Origin: Pristionchus mayeri
Taxonomy: Eukaryota; Nematoda; Chromadorea; Rhabditida; Neodiplogasteridae
Direction: 5' to 3'
NCBI GenBank assembly: GCA_036245805.1
Contig: BTRK01000004.1
Coordinates: 39,210,907 to 39,274,906 of the forward strand
DNA: 64,000 nt
Shown: positions 47,401 to 59,173 of the stretch, piece after piece
How the letters are laid out: each line of letters opens with the position of its first letter
How positions within the stretch are numbered: position 1 is the first letter of the stretch
The notes under the pieces: generated by a model
Told to the model about the DNA's origin: nothing
The model's database searches: none
Seen by the model: the letters and a program-made list of their open reading frames with translations, nothing else
Position numbers and translations under genes: made by a program

Positions 47401-49810
47401 AACCACAGAAAATTTGGCCAGCAGGAAAAAATCCATGTAAGAATAGTGCAGTTTTGAAAAAGTTCTATTCGATTACTTCATCACTACGCAATGACTGGGC
47501 TATTGCGTCATGCCCCAACATCATGATCATAATCTCCGATGAATTTGGTGTATACTACCCTAGTTCCAGATTGATGGCTTTCCTGGTCAAAAACTTGCAG
47601 CAAGTTCAAAAAGTGCCCAAATACTTTTGCGCGCGACTGTATCCAAAACCAGCAAGAACCATATTTGCCCACGCCGGCGGCGAGTGCAAGGGAAGGAATC
47701 CAAACTGGAGGGCGGACAAAACCGAAACGGATCGCCGTTCGCTGGAAATTTGATCATGCACCGTATGTATTGTTACATTGTTATCAGCATGCTTTATACT
47801 GCGTTACCCTGATTAGAACTTTCTCTTTCTAGGCGATCTCCTCTATCTTTCTAAGCGATCTTGAGTTTCACCACGTATCACCGTATAGGAGGTCACGGTG
47901 TAAAATTGAACATTTGAGTGGAAAACATGGTTAGATAAATAAGAAAAGATGTAACCAATCGATACCCACTGGGTTACAGTAGTTACTAATGGATTGGAAT
48001 ACCGATTGGTCACGGTATTTTGCTTTTATCAAACCATTATTTTCTACTCCAATTCTCAATTTGGTACCATGAACCCGATGATACAATACGGATATACGGT
48101 GTTACGGAGTGAAACTCAAGGTCGTCTAGTTCAAGGAGCTAAGCAGGATGCTGTTGCATAGGGTATACTAATAACAATGTAACAACTCCAAAGATACTAG
48201 ATCAAATTTTCATCGAACGGCAATCCGTTGCGTTTCACCCCCCCCCCCCCCATAAAAAGCATGACCCGGGGTTCATGGGTTCACGGGGACGGGCAAGGCG
48301 CCGCCAGTGATGGGTAAGTACTAGCACAATATTCCTTTCCTCGGGGAAAAGTGAGAAAGCGAAATGTAATTAAATTTGACCTGGCAAGATGCCAGATTTT
48401 CTCTCGACTGGAAAAGCAGGGCAAATAAGCTTCGATATTTGAAACGGTTCTGAAACCTACGCAATTATAAAATTCGATCACAAATGAAAATATTTGCGTT
48501 TCATAGCCAGTCTGAAACACAAGTTATTAAGCTCGGGTTCCCAACATCGTTTGTAAAATTGCGATATGTTTCAGATGGGCATCATGTTTCGACTGTGTAA
48601 TTTGATTTGGAAAAGATCTCCCCGCTTTCTATCGTTATGGAATGCTGTGAAAGCGAAACACAATGCGAAAGCGCACGAAACATGAGTCGCTTTTCAAAGG
48701 AGAGGAAAACAAAGGCCAATTTCGTATTGATTTCGTATTGACTCGCCCCTCATTTCGAAGCATAGGCAAATTTTCCCCTCTCATTCGGAATGGCTCGAAA
48801 TTGAGTGTGAACAATATTTGAAATTTTCATTGTTAGAGAGTTTCCATTTCCCTCTCGGTTGAATCACACAGCAATAATTGAAAACTGCAACAAAGCGGGC
48901 CTCTTTCTCGTTAATTCGAAAAATGACTCGTCTCGAAATCGTTCCGAAATTCATACGAAATAGACTGAGTTTCGGAACGAGCATCCTTACGAGCAATGAG
49001 AATTACAGTTCGATTATCTCGAAAAGATCTTGATATCATTCGTCGATAATTTTTCACATGTGAGAGATAACTTACGCAGAATCGTCCGAGAAAGTACCGA
49101 GATCAACGCGCAATTGTTCAATTTGCATTCCTCGAAATATTCTGGCTGCGAATGTTGCTGCCTTTGCCGCTGGAGTTTTATCGTAAATTGTCATCGTTCC
49201 TAGTTTTCCTCCAATGGCTTCCATGACGCACTGCAGCAGGCGATTGTGCTCATTATCGCAGCCAAGTACATCATATTGCTGAAATCGATTAACCATTGCA
49301 TGTTGAAACTAACAATATTGACATTGTGCACGTGAGAATAGTGAATGCATTTCTTTAGCGATTCCAGTAATGGCCAACGCAGCTTCAAGCGCAATTCGAA
49401 TAATTTCGATTCAGATTTCGGGAAAAATGAGATCATGTCCAATCGAGATCCAGTGATGTGTACATTTACTCGTGTAATCGTCGTGGGCTGCATTGCAAAG
49501 GCATCCACTCTTATTTGTATCAATTGCGAAGTTTGTAACGTTTTTTTGTATAATTTATCTACGCACGAGGCGCTATGGAATAATAAGGGACGTGCGTGGC
49601 ACAATAATTAACGTCGGCATTAACTATCGTTGAGTAGTGGGATGGAGGTTTAATTTTTGAAAAGCTTGTTCGTCGTGAACTTACCAGTCTAAGTTCGAAT
49701 ACTGAGCCCGGGGCGTATTTCAGAATCTCCCAGAATAGTTGGCACGGCAATTTCTCAAGTGGTGACATTTCAACGGCTAAATCGAATTCGTTCATCAAAA
49801 TGTTGGACAT
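44483..49810 (-). CDS. F-box-like family member 3, with a 4-kb intron
   Basis: Exons: about 49685-49810 (ATG; PLEKLPCQLFWEILKYAPGS), about 49330-49580 (KLFELRLKLRW), 49076-49278 (IEQLRVDLGTFSDD), 44989-45071, 44721-44941 (AKFLIDISSLVRS; DWASVFINMFKNNIDMLWI), about 44575-44645 (ELPNLGKLVRLYASI, TRNGHVIS) and a last exon ending 44483. Phases fit throughout and the module order matches members 1 and 2. The intron from 49075 to 45072 contains a mariner, a giant hairpin and a further inverted repeat. TATTGCAG just upstream of the first ATG could be a trans-splice acceptor. Probable SCF adaptor; target unknown. Confidence 0.75.
45189..46055 (+). pseudogene. Mariner transposase, D,D34D catalytic domain intact
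   Basis: The frame encodes HTH remnants (VRELKKDTGTPRSTVSDILH), the linker, the first catalytic Asp in ATDEKW, the second in LLLMDNARPHRA and the third in YSPDLSPCDYH; 34 residues separate the last two, as in mariner. The first 50-60 residues, including the first helix-turn-helix, are missing: the frame runs straight out of the 5' terminal repeat, with the first real ATG at MASVREL. An internal deletion near the 5' end explains this. The catalytic part is unbroken, so the copy is young, but it should not bind its ends properly. Confidence 0.9.
45189..46119 (+). mobile_element. Mariner element, N-terminally truncated transposase
   Basis: Perfect 27-bp inverted ends (TTGGGGTGTCCGGAAAGTTC...) are flanked by TA. 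Length is 931 bp against about 1.3 kb for intact mariners. The transposase frame runs uninterrupted to 46055. Confidence 0.93.
46300..47650. mobile_element. 1.35-kb giant hairpin with a nested MITE at its centre
   Basis: Arms 46302-46920 and 47013-47640 pair (AAGTATTTGGGCAC / GTGCCCAAATACTT; GCCCTCAGGGCATGA in both). The right end continues to GCGCGCGACTGTA, matching TACAGT-type ends; the left end has lost it. Arm content is homologous to the hairpins at 11463-14367 (TGCTGCTCGGTCGCA-type segments). An 86-bp MITE is nested at 46924-47009. Confidence 0.8.
46924..47009. mobile_element. Nested 86-bp MITE
   Basis: CTAGGGTCGGGAAACACC at the left is mirrored by GGTGTTTCCCGACCCTAG at the right, flanked on both sides by TA. 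It sits at the exact loop of the giant hairpin. Confidence 0.85.
47855..48125. repeat. 270-bp inverted repeat
   Basis: GCGATCTTGAGTTTCACC at 47854 is mirrored by GAGTGAAACTCAAGGTCG near 48110-48124; the arms include ACCGTAT/ATACGG. The interior (GGTTAGATAAAT, CAATCGATACCCACTGGGTT) has a diverged copy at 6484-6612. Non-coding. Confidence 0.65.
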
Positions 49811-50059
49811 CTCCGCAAGGCCTGCAATATTCGAAGAATTCCTTAATTTTAAAGTATACACATCAAAAGAACATGGGACACTGCTCCTTATGGACTACAG
49901 CATTGCAATCATGTTTGGGAATCTCACACGGATTATAACGCGCAATGTGTTCATGGCATTTAAAATATATTGTCCTAGTGATAAAGCGGCATGTATTTTT
50001 GATAATCTCTCACTATGTGATTAGATTAGACGTGCAGCGGCTCACACGAATCTCACTCT

Positions 50060-50220
50060 CGTGCTAGCATCTAGGAACCGCCAGAGGTCAAGCAGGAGCA
50101 GCAGGTGAGAAGTAGTCGCACTCGACCGCGACGCGAACCGCTTGCGCGATGCTCTAGTTATTTAAAATCCTACAGTAACCTTCCTCCTGGCTTCGCCATC
50201 TCTGCAGCACATCTCTGAGT
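50060..50220 (+). promoter_or_regulatory. Duplicated block upstream of the AT-hook gene
   Basis: It lies about 160-320 bp upstream of the ATG at 50382 and shares ordered blocks with 42780-42960: GCACTCGACCGCGAC, GCGCGATGC, CTACAGTAA, CGCCATCTCT, GCACATC. Conservation in blocks suggests either a shared transposable element or a duplicated promoter; which is unknown. Confidence 0.4.
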
Positions 50221-50381
50221 GATTGAGCGTCCACGGTGCAGAGCATCTATGACTCATTCGTATCCACCTCATCAGTCCTGATTGTCCGACCTCTCATCAA
50301 TGGTGTTCTACTCTTTCATATTTTACTAATTGTAATTGTAGTTGATCGAATTAGTCAATTCAGGTTTCCGTGTCCACTCCG

Positions 50382-53300
50382 ATGGTTCACTCGATCCTCG
50401 CAATGAACAATGAGGAGGATCTGGTGAGCTTGTTGTTCTTATTATTATGAGTGAGATTCGTACAATAATAAAACCGATGCAGTACCAATATTCAGATTCT
50501 AAATTCGCCCGACTCGCCAATGGAAAGCGACGATGACGAATCGTACTACGAGGAAATGGTGAGGTTCATACAGTCTTACTAGCATTCCGCAATCTATATT
50601 TTGCTAGACAAAGAGTATCTGTGATACTGAGTTAATTCTAATCTATCATGCTAAAACCAAACAATTCAGAGTGATTCCGCATCCGAGCATGGGCCGATTC
50701 CTGAGGCGATGATGATCGACAATCCGTATGCGAATGTGCAGTCACGGAATGAAGTTGGTGGCATTTCGATGGTTGTTTTTCGTTATGGTTATAGTGTAGG
50801 ATCAAAATACAACAATATAACATTAAAACGTCGTATGCGTGATTGGTGGTGTATTATAATCAGTTGGTTGCTTTCAGCCAGACTCTCCATCTTCAAAGCA
50901 ATCTCCTTCGTCCGCTGATCTCTCCCCTTCAAGGGTCACTTCGGATATTCAGCTGAAGGCGACTTTCCACAGGTAATTCCACTGATACCATGCGCAATTA
51001 TCATAGGGTCTGCATTAAGCTGCTCATGGTAATGACCAACAGATCGATCAATACCGAATATGAAATGAAGATGTGAATGTCCCCTTTATCCAAGTCATCA
51101 GTATGTCACGCGAACTCATTTCAGCTACGACGACTTCCAAGCATCTCTCGACAGATGGATGGCCCGTAACTTCTACCCAATGAGAGTTGCATCTTCTGAG
51201 AAACTCGTGCTTCCCCACGACGAACAACTAGAAGAGGCCCTGCGATTCCGCTACATCGTCTACAGATGCGCGCACTATGGCAAACCGAGAAAGAGAGGTA
51301 ATTATTGGATGTATCGTAGGGCAATCTTCTACAATCGTCTCGGTATGACGGCGATGGTATCACATTATTAGATCACCGCAATCAAACATTGTAGTTATTT
51401 GAATGTTCTATGAAGACAGAGTGAATCAGTTCTTCAAAGGATCCGGCTCACGCCCTAACCAGAACTACTTTGCGTGTGGATGCACTGCCGCGCTGAGAAT
51501 CAACTACTCGATCAGGAATAGGTGCCTGAAGATCACGACGTTGAAGGTACGCAATATAATACTATTGATGTCTTTCAGCAATTGATTGTGTGAAGTATTC
51601 TAAGAACGGGGTTTCAGACACATATTGTAGGCTTAGTTTTTTTGGTTCGATTCTGCTCAATCAATGACTATTCGACTTACGCGAAATACAATAATGATTT
51701 TCAGGAAGACCACACCAATCATGAGCTCTCCGCTGAGAATTACGAACAATTCCGCAGTTCGGCAGGTATGACTTTTGGCGCAACTTCTTACAGCCACTGA
51801 ACATTTTTTTTTCTACGAAATTCGTCGCTTCTCCGCCTAGATTATAGGCAGTTCTCATAATATATTTTCGTTCCTCTTGCTGCACTTTTACTTACAAAAT
51901 TATATTTTAGGAACGAACAGAAGAGTCAAGAAGGCTGAGAAGAAGCGTGTTGCGACTGATGGCGTGCCTCGCAAGAGAGGACGGCCGAGGAAGCTGAACA
52001 TCGAGTCGCCGGAGCAGGACATTACTCGCTCGGCTCGCCGTGTGCCGATGCTAACTGATTCACCTAGAAGGTAAGCGGGGGCGGTACACTTATTGTACTT
52101 CGTGACCATTTTCACTACTCAATCCTCGGTTCCATCCATAGTAGTCTTGAATCCCTCTCCATTGATTTGCTCACTTCCTCGTCCTCTTTCATTCGTCTTT
52201 GTGTTGTGTACCGACCTCCTAGCTACAGTACGACCCAGACAGAAAACCTCGTTGATGGTCTCTCAGACCTTCTTACCACCAGTCCCCACCCAATCATATT
52301 CATAGGAGATTTCAATAGCGACATCATTTCCAGTGCCATTCCAGCCACAGAACAATCACTTCACTCCTTCGTTTCACCTTCCGACCTCAGCCATCTAATC
52401 CGTAGTCCCACTAGGATAGATCGATGCATTGATTGGCTACTTGCTAGTGATTCATCCATAGTACACAACCCCTCTGTAATCCCCTCCTTTCCTACATCCG
52501 ATCATTTTGGTATCCTTCTCAATTGATTCAAGATGCCTCCCTCCCGCTCAATCGTTAGTTAGAGATTTCGCTCGCGCCAACTATGACCACCTCTCGTCCT
52601 TCCTTCTCACCTTCGACTGGTTTACAACATTTTCACAAGCTCCTGACCCTGAGAACATGTATTCTAACTTTGTCTCTGTAATCCACCACGCGATTGATCT
52701 TTTCGTACCGTATCACTGCCCTAAGCCTGCTACCCATTCTTATCCCCCTCATATCCGAAAGCTAATTAAACACCGAAATTCTCTGTTCACAAAGTATAAT
52801 TTACTCTCAATTCGCCTTCAATACGAGAAGTGCAGTAGAGATCTATTATTCCAAATTAAAAAATGGAACCAATTTTGCGAACATAAAAAACTAAAAAACA
52901 CTAAAGATCTCTACCGTCACATCCGTACCCTTATCCAACCGAAGCCATCCATCCCCAAACAACTTATTGATTCCTCTGGAAATATCGCAACTAGTACCTT
53001 AGACATAGCAAATTCCCTTGCATCCCGATTTGCATCCCACTTCACACTTGATGACGGATTATTACCATCCATTCCCTCACACCCCTCTTCCTCATATCTA
53101 AGAAATGTATCTTTCTTCCCCCATGACGTGTTTATTTATTTATTTATCACATCAGGCAGTAGTGCTCAGGTGAGGATGGGGCCATATTCTTCATAGGCTC
53201 ATATCCCATGACGTGTATAAGGCTTTAAAGCAGCTCTCACCATCATGCTCTACGGGCCATGATAACATTCCTCAGATTGTCTTTCGTAAATGTGCACATG

Positions 53301-56300
53301 CCCTCTCCCTCCCCCTGTGCGATATTTTCAATATTAGTATGGAAACCGGCACTGTCCCATCACTATGGAAATTCTCACTCATTACCCCAATCCCCAAACC
53401 AAACAAGAATCCCCAAGTACCCGACTCTTATCGCCCTATCTCCATACTGTCTCCCGCCTCTAAAACAATGGAACGCCTTGTCAAGCATAAGCTTGCCCCT
53501 TACCTTTACCGCTCCAATATCATTCCTAATTACCAACATGGTTTTCGATCCGGTGCCTCTGTTCTTACCAACCTCGTAGACTGTGAAAATGACTGGACCT
53601 TCGCTCATTCCCGTAAAGAGCAAACTGATGTTATTTACCTCGACTTCTCTCGTGCATTTGACACCGTCCCCTTTCCCAAGCTTATCTCTAAATGCTTGCA
53701 TTATGGTATTAATGGTAACCTTCTAAATTGGATCTCTGATTTTGTAACGGATAGGCACTTCTCCGTAAGGTTAGGTACTACCGTATCTAAGTCCTTCCCT
53801 GTTCTCTCCGGCGTACCACAAGGATCTGTACTAGGGCCTATTCTATTCTCTCTATATATATCTGATATTACATATGTCATTGCTCCCTTCCCCGATGTGT
53901 TTGTGAAAGCATATGCAGATGACATTAAGATTTATGTTTCCTATTCCAGTAAAAATAAAGCCTCTCGCACTGCCCAATTACAGTATGCCCTAGATGCTAT
54001 CTATTCATGGACTGTATCCAATCAATTATCTCTCTCCGAATCTAAATGCACACATCTCCACATAAGTTCTTCTCTTGCTCCTCATTATCTCATTAATAAT
54101 GTTATCCTCGAGGAAGTCCCTCAACAACGCGATCTCGGCGTCCAAGTACTGCCCACCCTAAATAACTCTGCCAGTATTGATGATCGTGTAAAAAAAGCCA
54201 CCACTGTCATGCATATTATGCTTCGTGCTGTATCCGTTAATGATCCCACTATCCTTATCAAATGCTTTAAAACATATGTTCTCCCTCACATTGAATTCGC
54301 TTGCCCCTTCTGGAACCCTCATATCAAGAAACAGAGTCAGAAGCTTGAGAAAATACAAGAGAAATTCACTCGTATTCTATACTATAGATGCTTTCCATCT
54401 CCATCATATCCTCTTGGTCTTCCCTCCTACTCTCAACGTCTGTCCTTCCTCGGTCTTCAAGCGCTTTTTGAGAGGAGAGTCACTCATGATCTAGTCCTGG
54501 CCCGTAGGATCATGTATGGAGACACCATACTCGATAGAAGTAAATTTTTCCTGTTTGCTCCCCTAAGAGAAAGGACCAACAACTTTGGAATCTATATCGA
54601 GAAAACCAGATCCACACCTCGATATCATTGTTTTTCTCGTAGAGTTGCTAGGATTTTAAACGCTCTCCCCACCCATGTATTGTCATCCCCCAGCATCCCT
54701 GTCTTCAAGAAGAGATTGATAACTCTAGAATTTGATTTTCGGAAATATATTTTCCAATAGTATTCCCCCCTTCCACTACCTTACCACATTCCTTCATTCT
54801 CACCCCATCCCCCCTTTAGAGATCCCCTGACGCTGGATCTCGGAGCAGAGTCTACCTGGTCTACCTCGAGTGCCTCCTCCTCGATAAAACTCCCCATCAG
54901 AACAGACGAAGACAGATGAGACCAGCCGATTGGATCTTCGCATTTTACGATTGCACCTCCTTCCCCCCCCCCCATTCCCCCCTTCCTATCGTATTCGACC
55001 TCAGTGTGAGGAGAGTCAACTCTCTTGTATCATAACACATAAGTAATTATTCGTCTTTCGTTGCGCCGCCGAGCGTAGATAAAATATAATATAAGCAAAA
55101 TAATTTTTGGAAGCACTAGCTTACCAATAATATGCAAAAAAAATTGTTGATGATCACTTATTATTACAGAAATGCTATTCCAATCGGACGGAGAATGAGT
55201 TTCCCTGTACCTCCTCTCAATCGCTCTATTCGTAACGGGATTGATGCTCAGCCTATGATCAGAAGGCCTATGAGTGATCCAGTACCGACGAGGACTCCAA
55301 TGTTGAGACCAGCTCACACCGGAGCAGTACCAAGAAGTGAAGCTAATGTGAGCCGGAAATTTAAGTTCAGAAATTTTTAGAGGAATATGTAGGTAGGAAT
55401 AAAGTGGAGAAAGTGATCTCTGAGCATTTGGCTCATTTTGTGAACAATTTTAAGAATTAATATTTGAGGGACTCCGATCCGGTAATGCTGCACCTCCTCC
55501 CAAACCTCTGCTCGCCCCGCGATTCATCACCCCAGGCAGATTCCGACTGGTTTGCGCGTTCTTGTCTGTTTTTGCCTGACCAACTGCACTTCACACATGA
55601 TTCCAAAAATTGTTTGAGTATTCAACGCGACAGAATAGCTCCTTGAAAATTTTACATGAGGTGTGCACACATGACTATGAACCGAACGTACAATGACTTG
55701 TTTCAGGTGCAGCTAAAGAACACTCCATCTGGACCTCGTCCCGTCGAAATTCTCAAAAATGTAAGAGCCATCCGGACCCTACTTTTCGAACAACAAAACA
55801 AATATTCACAACATTCCACAATCATATGCATTTTTTACTGTCCCCGTTATGTTTACGTACTAATCATATTTTTCCAGGTGCAGCTAATGGATACTCCGCT
55901 CACCTCTCGTTCAATTCATGTTCTTCCTGAGAAACCTATGGGTGACATCCCACAACTATCCAAGGATAAAAGTGATGTGAGGCAAATTGTACTATGATAT
56001 TGGGAATTAATGTCGTTGAAAATATTCCTAATCAAATCTATGCCGCTCAATAGTACCTGAAATTGTTAGAACCATACCATACTTCGTCACGTATTGTCGA
56101 TATATCGTTCACATTTAGCATTGAGTGTTGAACTGCAGCCTTATGCTCAGACATTTCAGAGAGTCAATAACTCTGTTGGAGAAGAAGAAGATAGTGACAT
56201 TGAGATCGTTGAACAGGTAACTTCTAATTTTCATAAATTTTGTATCTTTGAAAATTGTTAAAAGTAAAAACAAAACATTGTGCAGGTCAATACTCAGTCG

Positions 56301-57963
56301 CCACCAAACCAATCGCATCTAAGAAAGCCCCTGAGAAGCGGAGACTCTGGATTCGAGGATCAACTCGTCGATCAGCGCATGGACGACGACAATAGCGACG
56401 CGGTAACCACCATTGATCTGGGTCATTGTGGCTCCAAAACATTGTTTTATTTATGCTAATTTTAATGTACAGGCTAACTTGTCTCCTTCGCCGCCGAAGA
56501 AACCACAGCAGCTGCTCCTAGCTCCACCAACATCAGTGCTACATGATGGACACATTACTCAACATCGGCCTCATCACCATGGAGAGAAGGTTCTTCAAGT
56601 GAGTTGTCCATCATTGTCATTCAGTGAAAGTATTAGAACCTTTCCAAAGAAATAACAGTTATACGTTACCAATCACGATGTAACAGCAACCTGCTAACAA
56701 GCCGATTTCACTTGCTGGAGTCGCCAGCAATCGCTGTACACAGAAACAACCAAGAAGAGATGCATCTGATCAGGTATGTAATCACAATACCTGGATTTGT
56801 TGCATGTTGAAATTATTGTCCAATCATAAATACCCCATTTCAGGTCGTTAATCAGTCTCTGAACCACACTCAGCAAGCGACTGGCATTGCTGTTATTCAG
56901 TATATGGGTGAAGCTGCAGAGGTTCAAACCACGAACAAAGTCAGTTCGCTTCTCTCAAACACTCTGTTAATGAGTAATATCAATCAAAAATCGCTTTTAG
57001 TCCCTCTCCACTCCTCTTCCTCATGTTATCCAGCTGGCAAACCCAGCTGACTCTTCTTCTCAACTTATTCCTGCTCCCGCTGTTGGATCGTCATCGAATC
57101 CGATCGTGAGTTGACGCCCTATTCAGTAAATAATAATACTAATTAGTAATAATAACTAATAATAATAGTTTCAATATTAGCTCAATAACTCTATTCAATA
57201 AATAATCGCATAGCAATGTCATCAATGATCTTTCAGCTCCTCTCCGTTCCTCCTCCTCAGCCTGCCCTTCAAGTTGCTCAGTCAACCAGAGCTGAGTCTT
57301 TGCCTGCTTCTCCTCCTCGTCTTTCCGCACCTCAACTTGTCGTGCCCCGATCAGATCGAATCGTGAGTATCATCAGAAGTATACGGAATTAGGTCGGATG
57401 AGAACCACAAACACTATCCTTCTCCAGCATGTTCACAGTAGATTCCCAAAGTGCCAAAAATGGTTCTTTTAAAGTCCTACAGAAGGGTCCATTTTTTGGT
57501 TCTCATCCAGTGGGTTCTCATCCGACGGTTCCTATCCCTGCGTACTGCCAAGTATACACATACAGATGCGTTCAGTTATCTTCAATCCGTCCGATTTCCA
57601 GGTAGACAACACGACTTCTTCGTCTCATCAATCTCACATCCATCAACTCATCGGCACTCAATCGGATCAGCCAGCTCTTGATGATTCTTCTCCTGCTCAA
57701 TCTCATCCCGCCCCTCACCTTGTCGGCACTCCATTCGTACAGATTATAAGCAAGGTCTTCGCGAACATTTGCGGTGACGACCCCATTGTGGTGCGCGAAC
57801 TTTTCTATTTTATTTTTGAAAATATGTCACTAAAAGGGAAAAAACAGTGTGACATGTGTAAACATTTTTTAAAAAAATCAGCTGTGACTTCTTTCAGGCT
57901 TCCGCCCGGCTTGTCCAGCTGGCAAATCTCGTCGACAGTTGGGAAACTAGCAACAATTGCTGA
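50382..57963 (+). CDS. AT-hook, FAR1-like zinc-finger protein with long disordered tail
   Basis: About 19 exons in phase: 50382-50423, 50496-50558, 50670-50753, 50878-50972, from 51125, then exons near 51412-51545, 51706-51768, 51912-52072, 55167-55346, and about ten more ending with stop TGA near 57963. Order: acidic Ser/Asp-rich start; a globular part (YDDFQASLDRWMARNFYPMR; RFRYIVYRCAHYGKPRKRG; FACGCTAALRI; HTNHELS) resembling the FAR1/mutator-type WRKY-GCM1 zinc finger (C..C..H.H); an AT-hook RKRGRPRKL; then over 400 residues of low-complexity Ser/Pro/Gln sequence. Probable nuclear DNA-binding protein, possibly derived from a transposase. Exon 1 is preceded by AATTCAG, a possible trans-splice acceptor. 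The intron 52073-55166 holds a LINE. Exon 3 uses a weak donor (GTTGGT). Confidence 0.75.
52120..54990 (+). mobile_element. 5'-truncated LINE (Jockey/CR1-type), interrupted
   Basis: It starts inside the endonuclease domain (IIFIGDFNSDI; TSDHFGILLN). A frame change near 52520 leads into the linker frame. Reverse transcriptase follows to a stop at 54760: YRPISILSPASK, DVIYLDFSRAFDTVPFPKLI, SGVPQGSVLGPILFSLYISD and the catalytic YADD, then a thumb/C-terminal region (LGVQVLPTLNNSAS; FKTYVLPHIEFACPFWNPH). A 73-bp insert splits the frame at 53131. The tail is C-rich and non-coding. It lies in sense orientation in an intron of the AT-hook gene. Not autonomous: it lacks the 5' half. Confidence 0.88.
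53120..53216 (-). mobile_element. 73-bp retroposed insert with 12-bp target duplication
   Basis: CCCATGACGTGT occurs at 53120-53131 and again at 53205-53216. Between them lie 73 bp beginning (TTTA)n, so on the minus strand the insert ends in an (ATAA)n tail. Insert plus duplication is 85 bp, which explains exactly the frame shift between the two halves of the reverse transcriptase frame. It looks like the 3' end of another retroposon, severely 5'-truncated. Confidence 0.85.
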
Positions 57964-58152
57964 GTAATATCATAGTTACATTTATATTTCTATTTTCATT
58001 CAAATTAGCTTTATACGGTAGCCTTGTTTTGGTTTTGCTTGTAAGCGAAATAGCATTTTCCTTGTTATCTGAGTCGTTTTGAAAAGTTTAATGTCATTGT
58101 TGTAAGAATAAATGTTACCCAATAATCGAAATGCACAGCGAGTTGAGTTAAA

Positions 58153-58408
58153 GGGGGTATGACAGAAGCGCAACGACAAACTCAGCACAACTCGTTCAAT
58201 CGACGCCTTAGCAACTTGGGAGTACCGTGTTAAGCCAATACTACAGTACCACTATCACATTTAATATATTTATGCTATTTCGTTCGAAATAACGCTCACA
58301 AAAATTGATATAGAATAGTCAATTAATGACGGTTATAATGTTGCTAAGACGTCGATTGAACGAGTCGTTCTGAATTGCACTTTTGTCGTTGCGTTTCTGT
58401 CATACCCC
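58153..58408. repeat. 256-bp inverted repeat (MITE-like)
   Basis: GGGGGTATGACAGAAGCGCA at 58153 pairs with GCGTTTCTGTCATACCCC ending 58408; the arms continue through TCGTTCAATCGACG / CGTCGATTGAACGA and GCAAC / GTTGC. Non-coding, just 3' of the AT-hook gene. Confidence 0.75.
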
Positions 58409-58409
58409 G

Positions 58410-59170
58410 AGTAAAATAATCAATCGAAATGCTAGTTAATAATTAAATGTGAACAATTCTAATACCTTATATAATTGCGGTTATAATACCGATACAATAC
58501 GTAGCTATCCCCACATAAGCGAGAGTGAGCGTGCAGCTCCAGAGGGGACAATTCAGCTGCCAAAAATAATCTCACTTATTGTGGACATGGCACGATCAGA
58601 TTCGTGTATCGCATTACGATAAGGCGCTATTCTCGTGGGAACTGTGACATATCGGAAATGGTACATGAACGCTGTGCTATTTTCGGCGTGCTTGTCTGGC
58701 ATTTGTTCGATCTTTTAATTTCACACACACACTCTGGACCTGAAGATTAACAATAGCCTGACGGGAATGAAGAGACGATTACCCGAATTACGAAGTCTAG
58801 ATTTAAGTGTGTAACAACATTATCAGTTGTTGTTCACAATACGCGAGCAAATGTCACAATATTAAGTGTTGGTTATAGTTAGTGCATTCGCGCGTTCGTG
58901 CGAGATCTAGTTTGTGTATGTCACTATGATTGATCTCATTTGAAACGCTAACTCGCTGGTCAGAGAAAGCAATATAGCATTCTATGCAAGGAGGGGCAAG
59001 CGTTCTCCTTTCTCATCACTTTCTTGATAACATCAACTTTCGCGCCATTTTTCGTATTATATTGATCTCTACACTCATCCAGTTCATTAAAGGAAGAGTG
59101 TGCGATCGCATCCTCCTCTCGTATTCGCTTCGCCCCATCCCAACTTTTTTCGAATCATCTTTAGCCTTCG
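58410..59170. other. Intergenic, nothing recognised
   Basis: Between the MITE and the next F-box gene I see no ORF with coding character, no RNA gene and no clear repeat. The last 200 bp would carry the promoter of the gene starting at 59174. Confidence 0.35.
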
Positions 59171-59173
59171 ACA

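Noticed and set aside
48120..48300. Possible tRNA or 5S-like sequence (GGTCGTCTAGTTCAAGGAG)
   Set aside because: No cloverleaf or A/B-box pair could be built, and the left part belongs to an inverted repeat arm.
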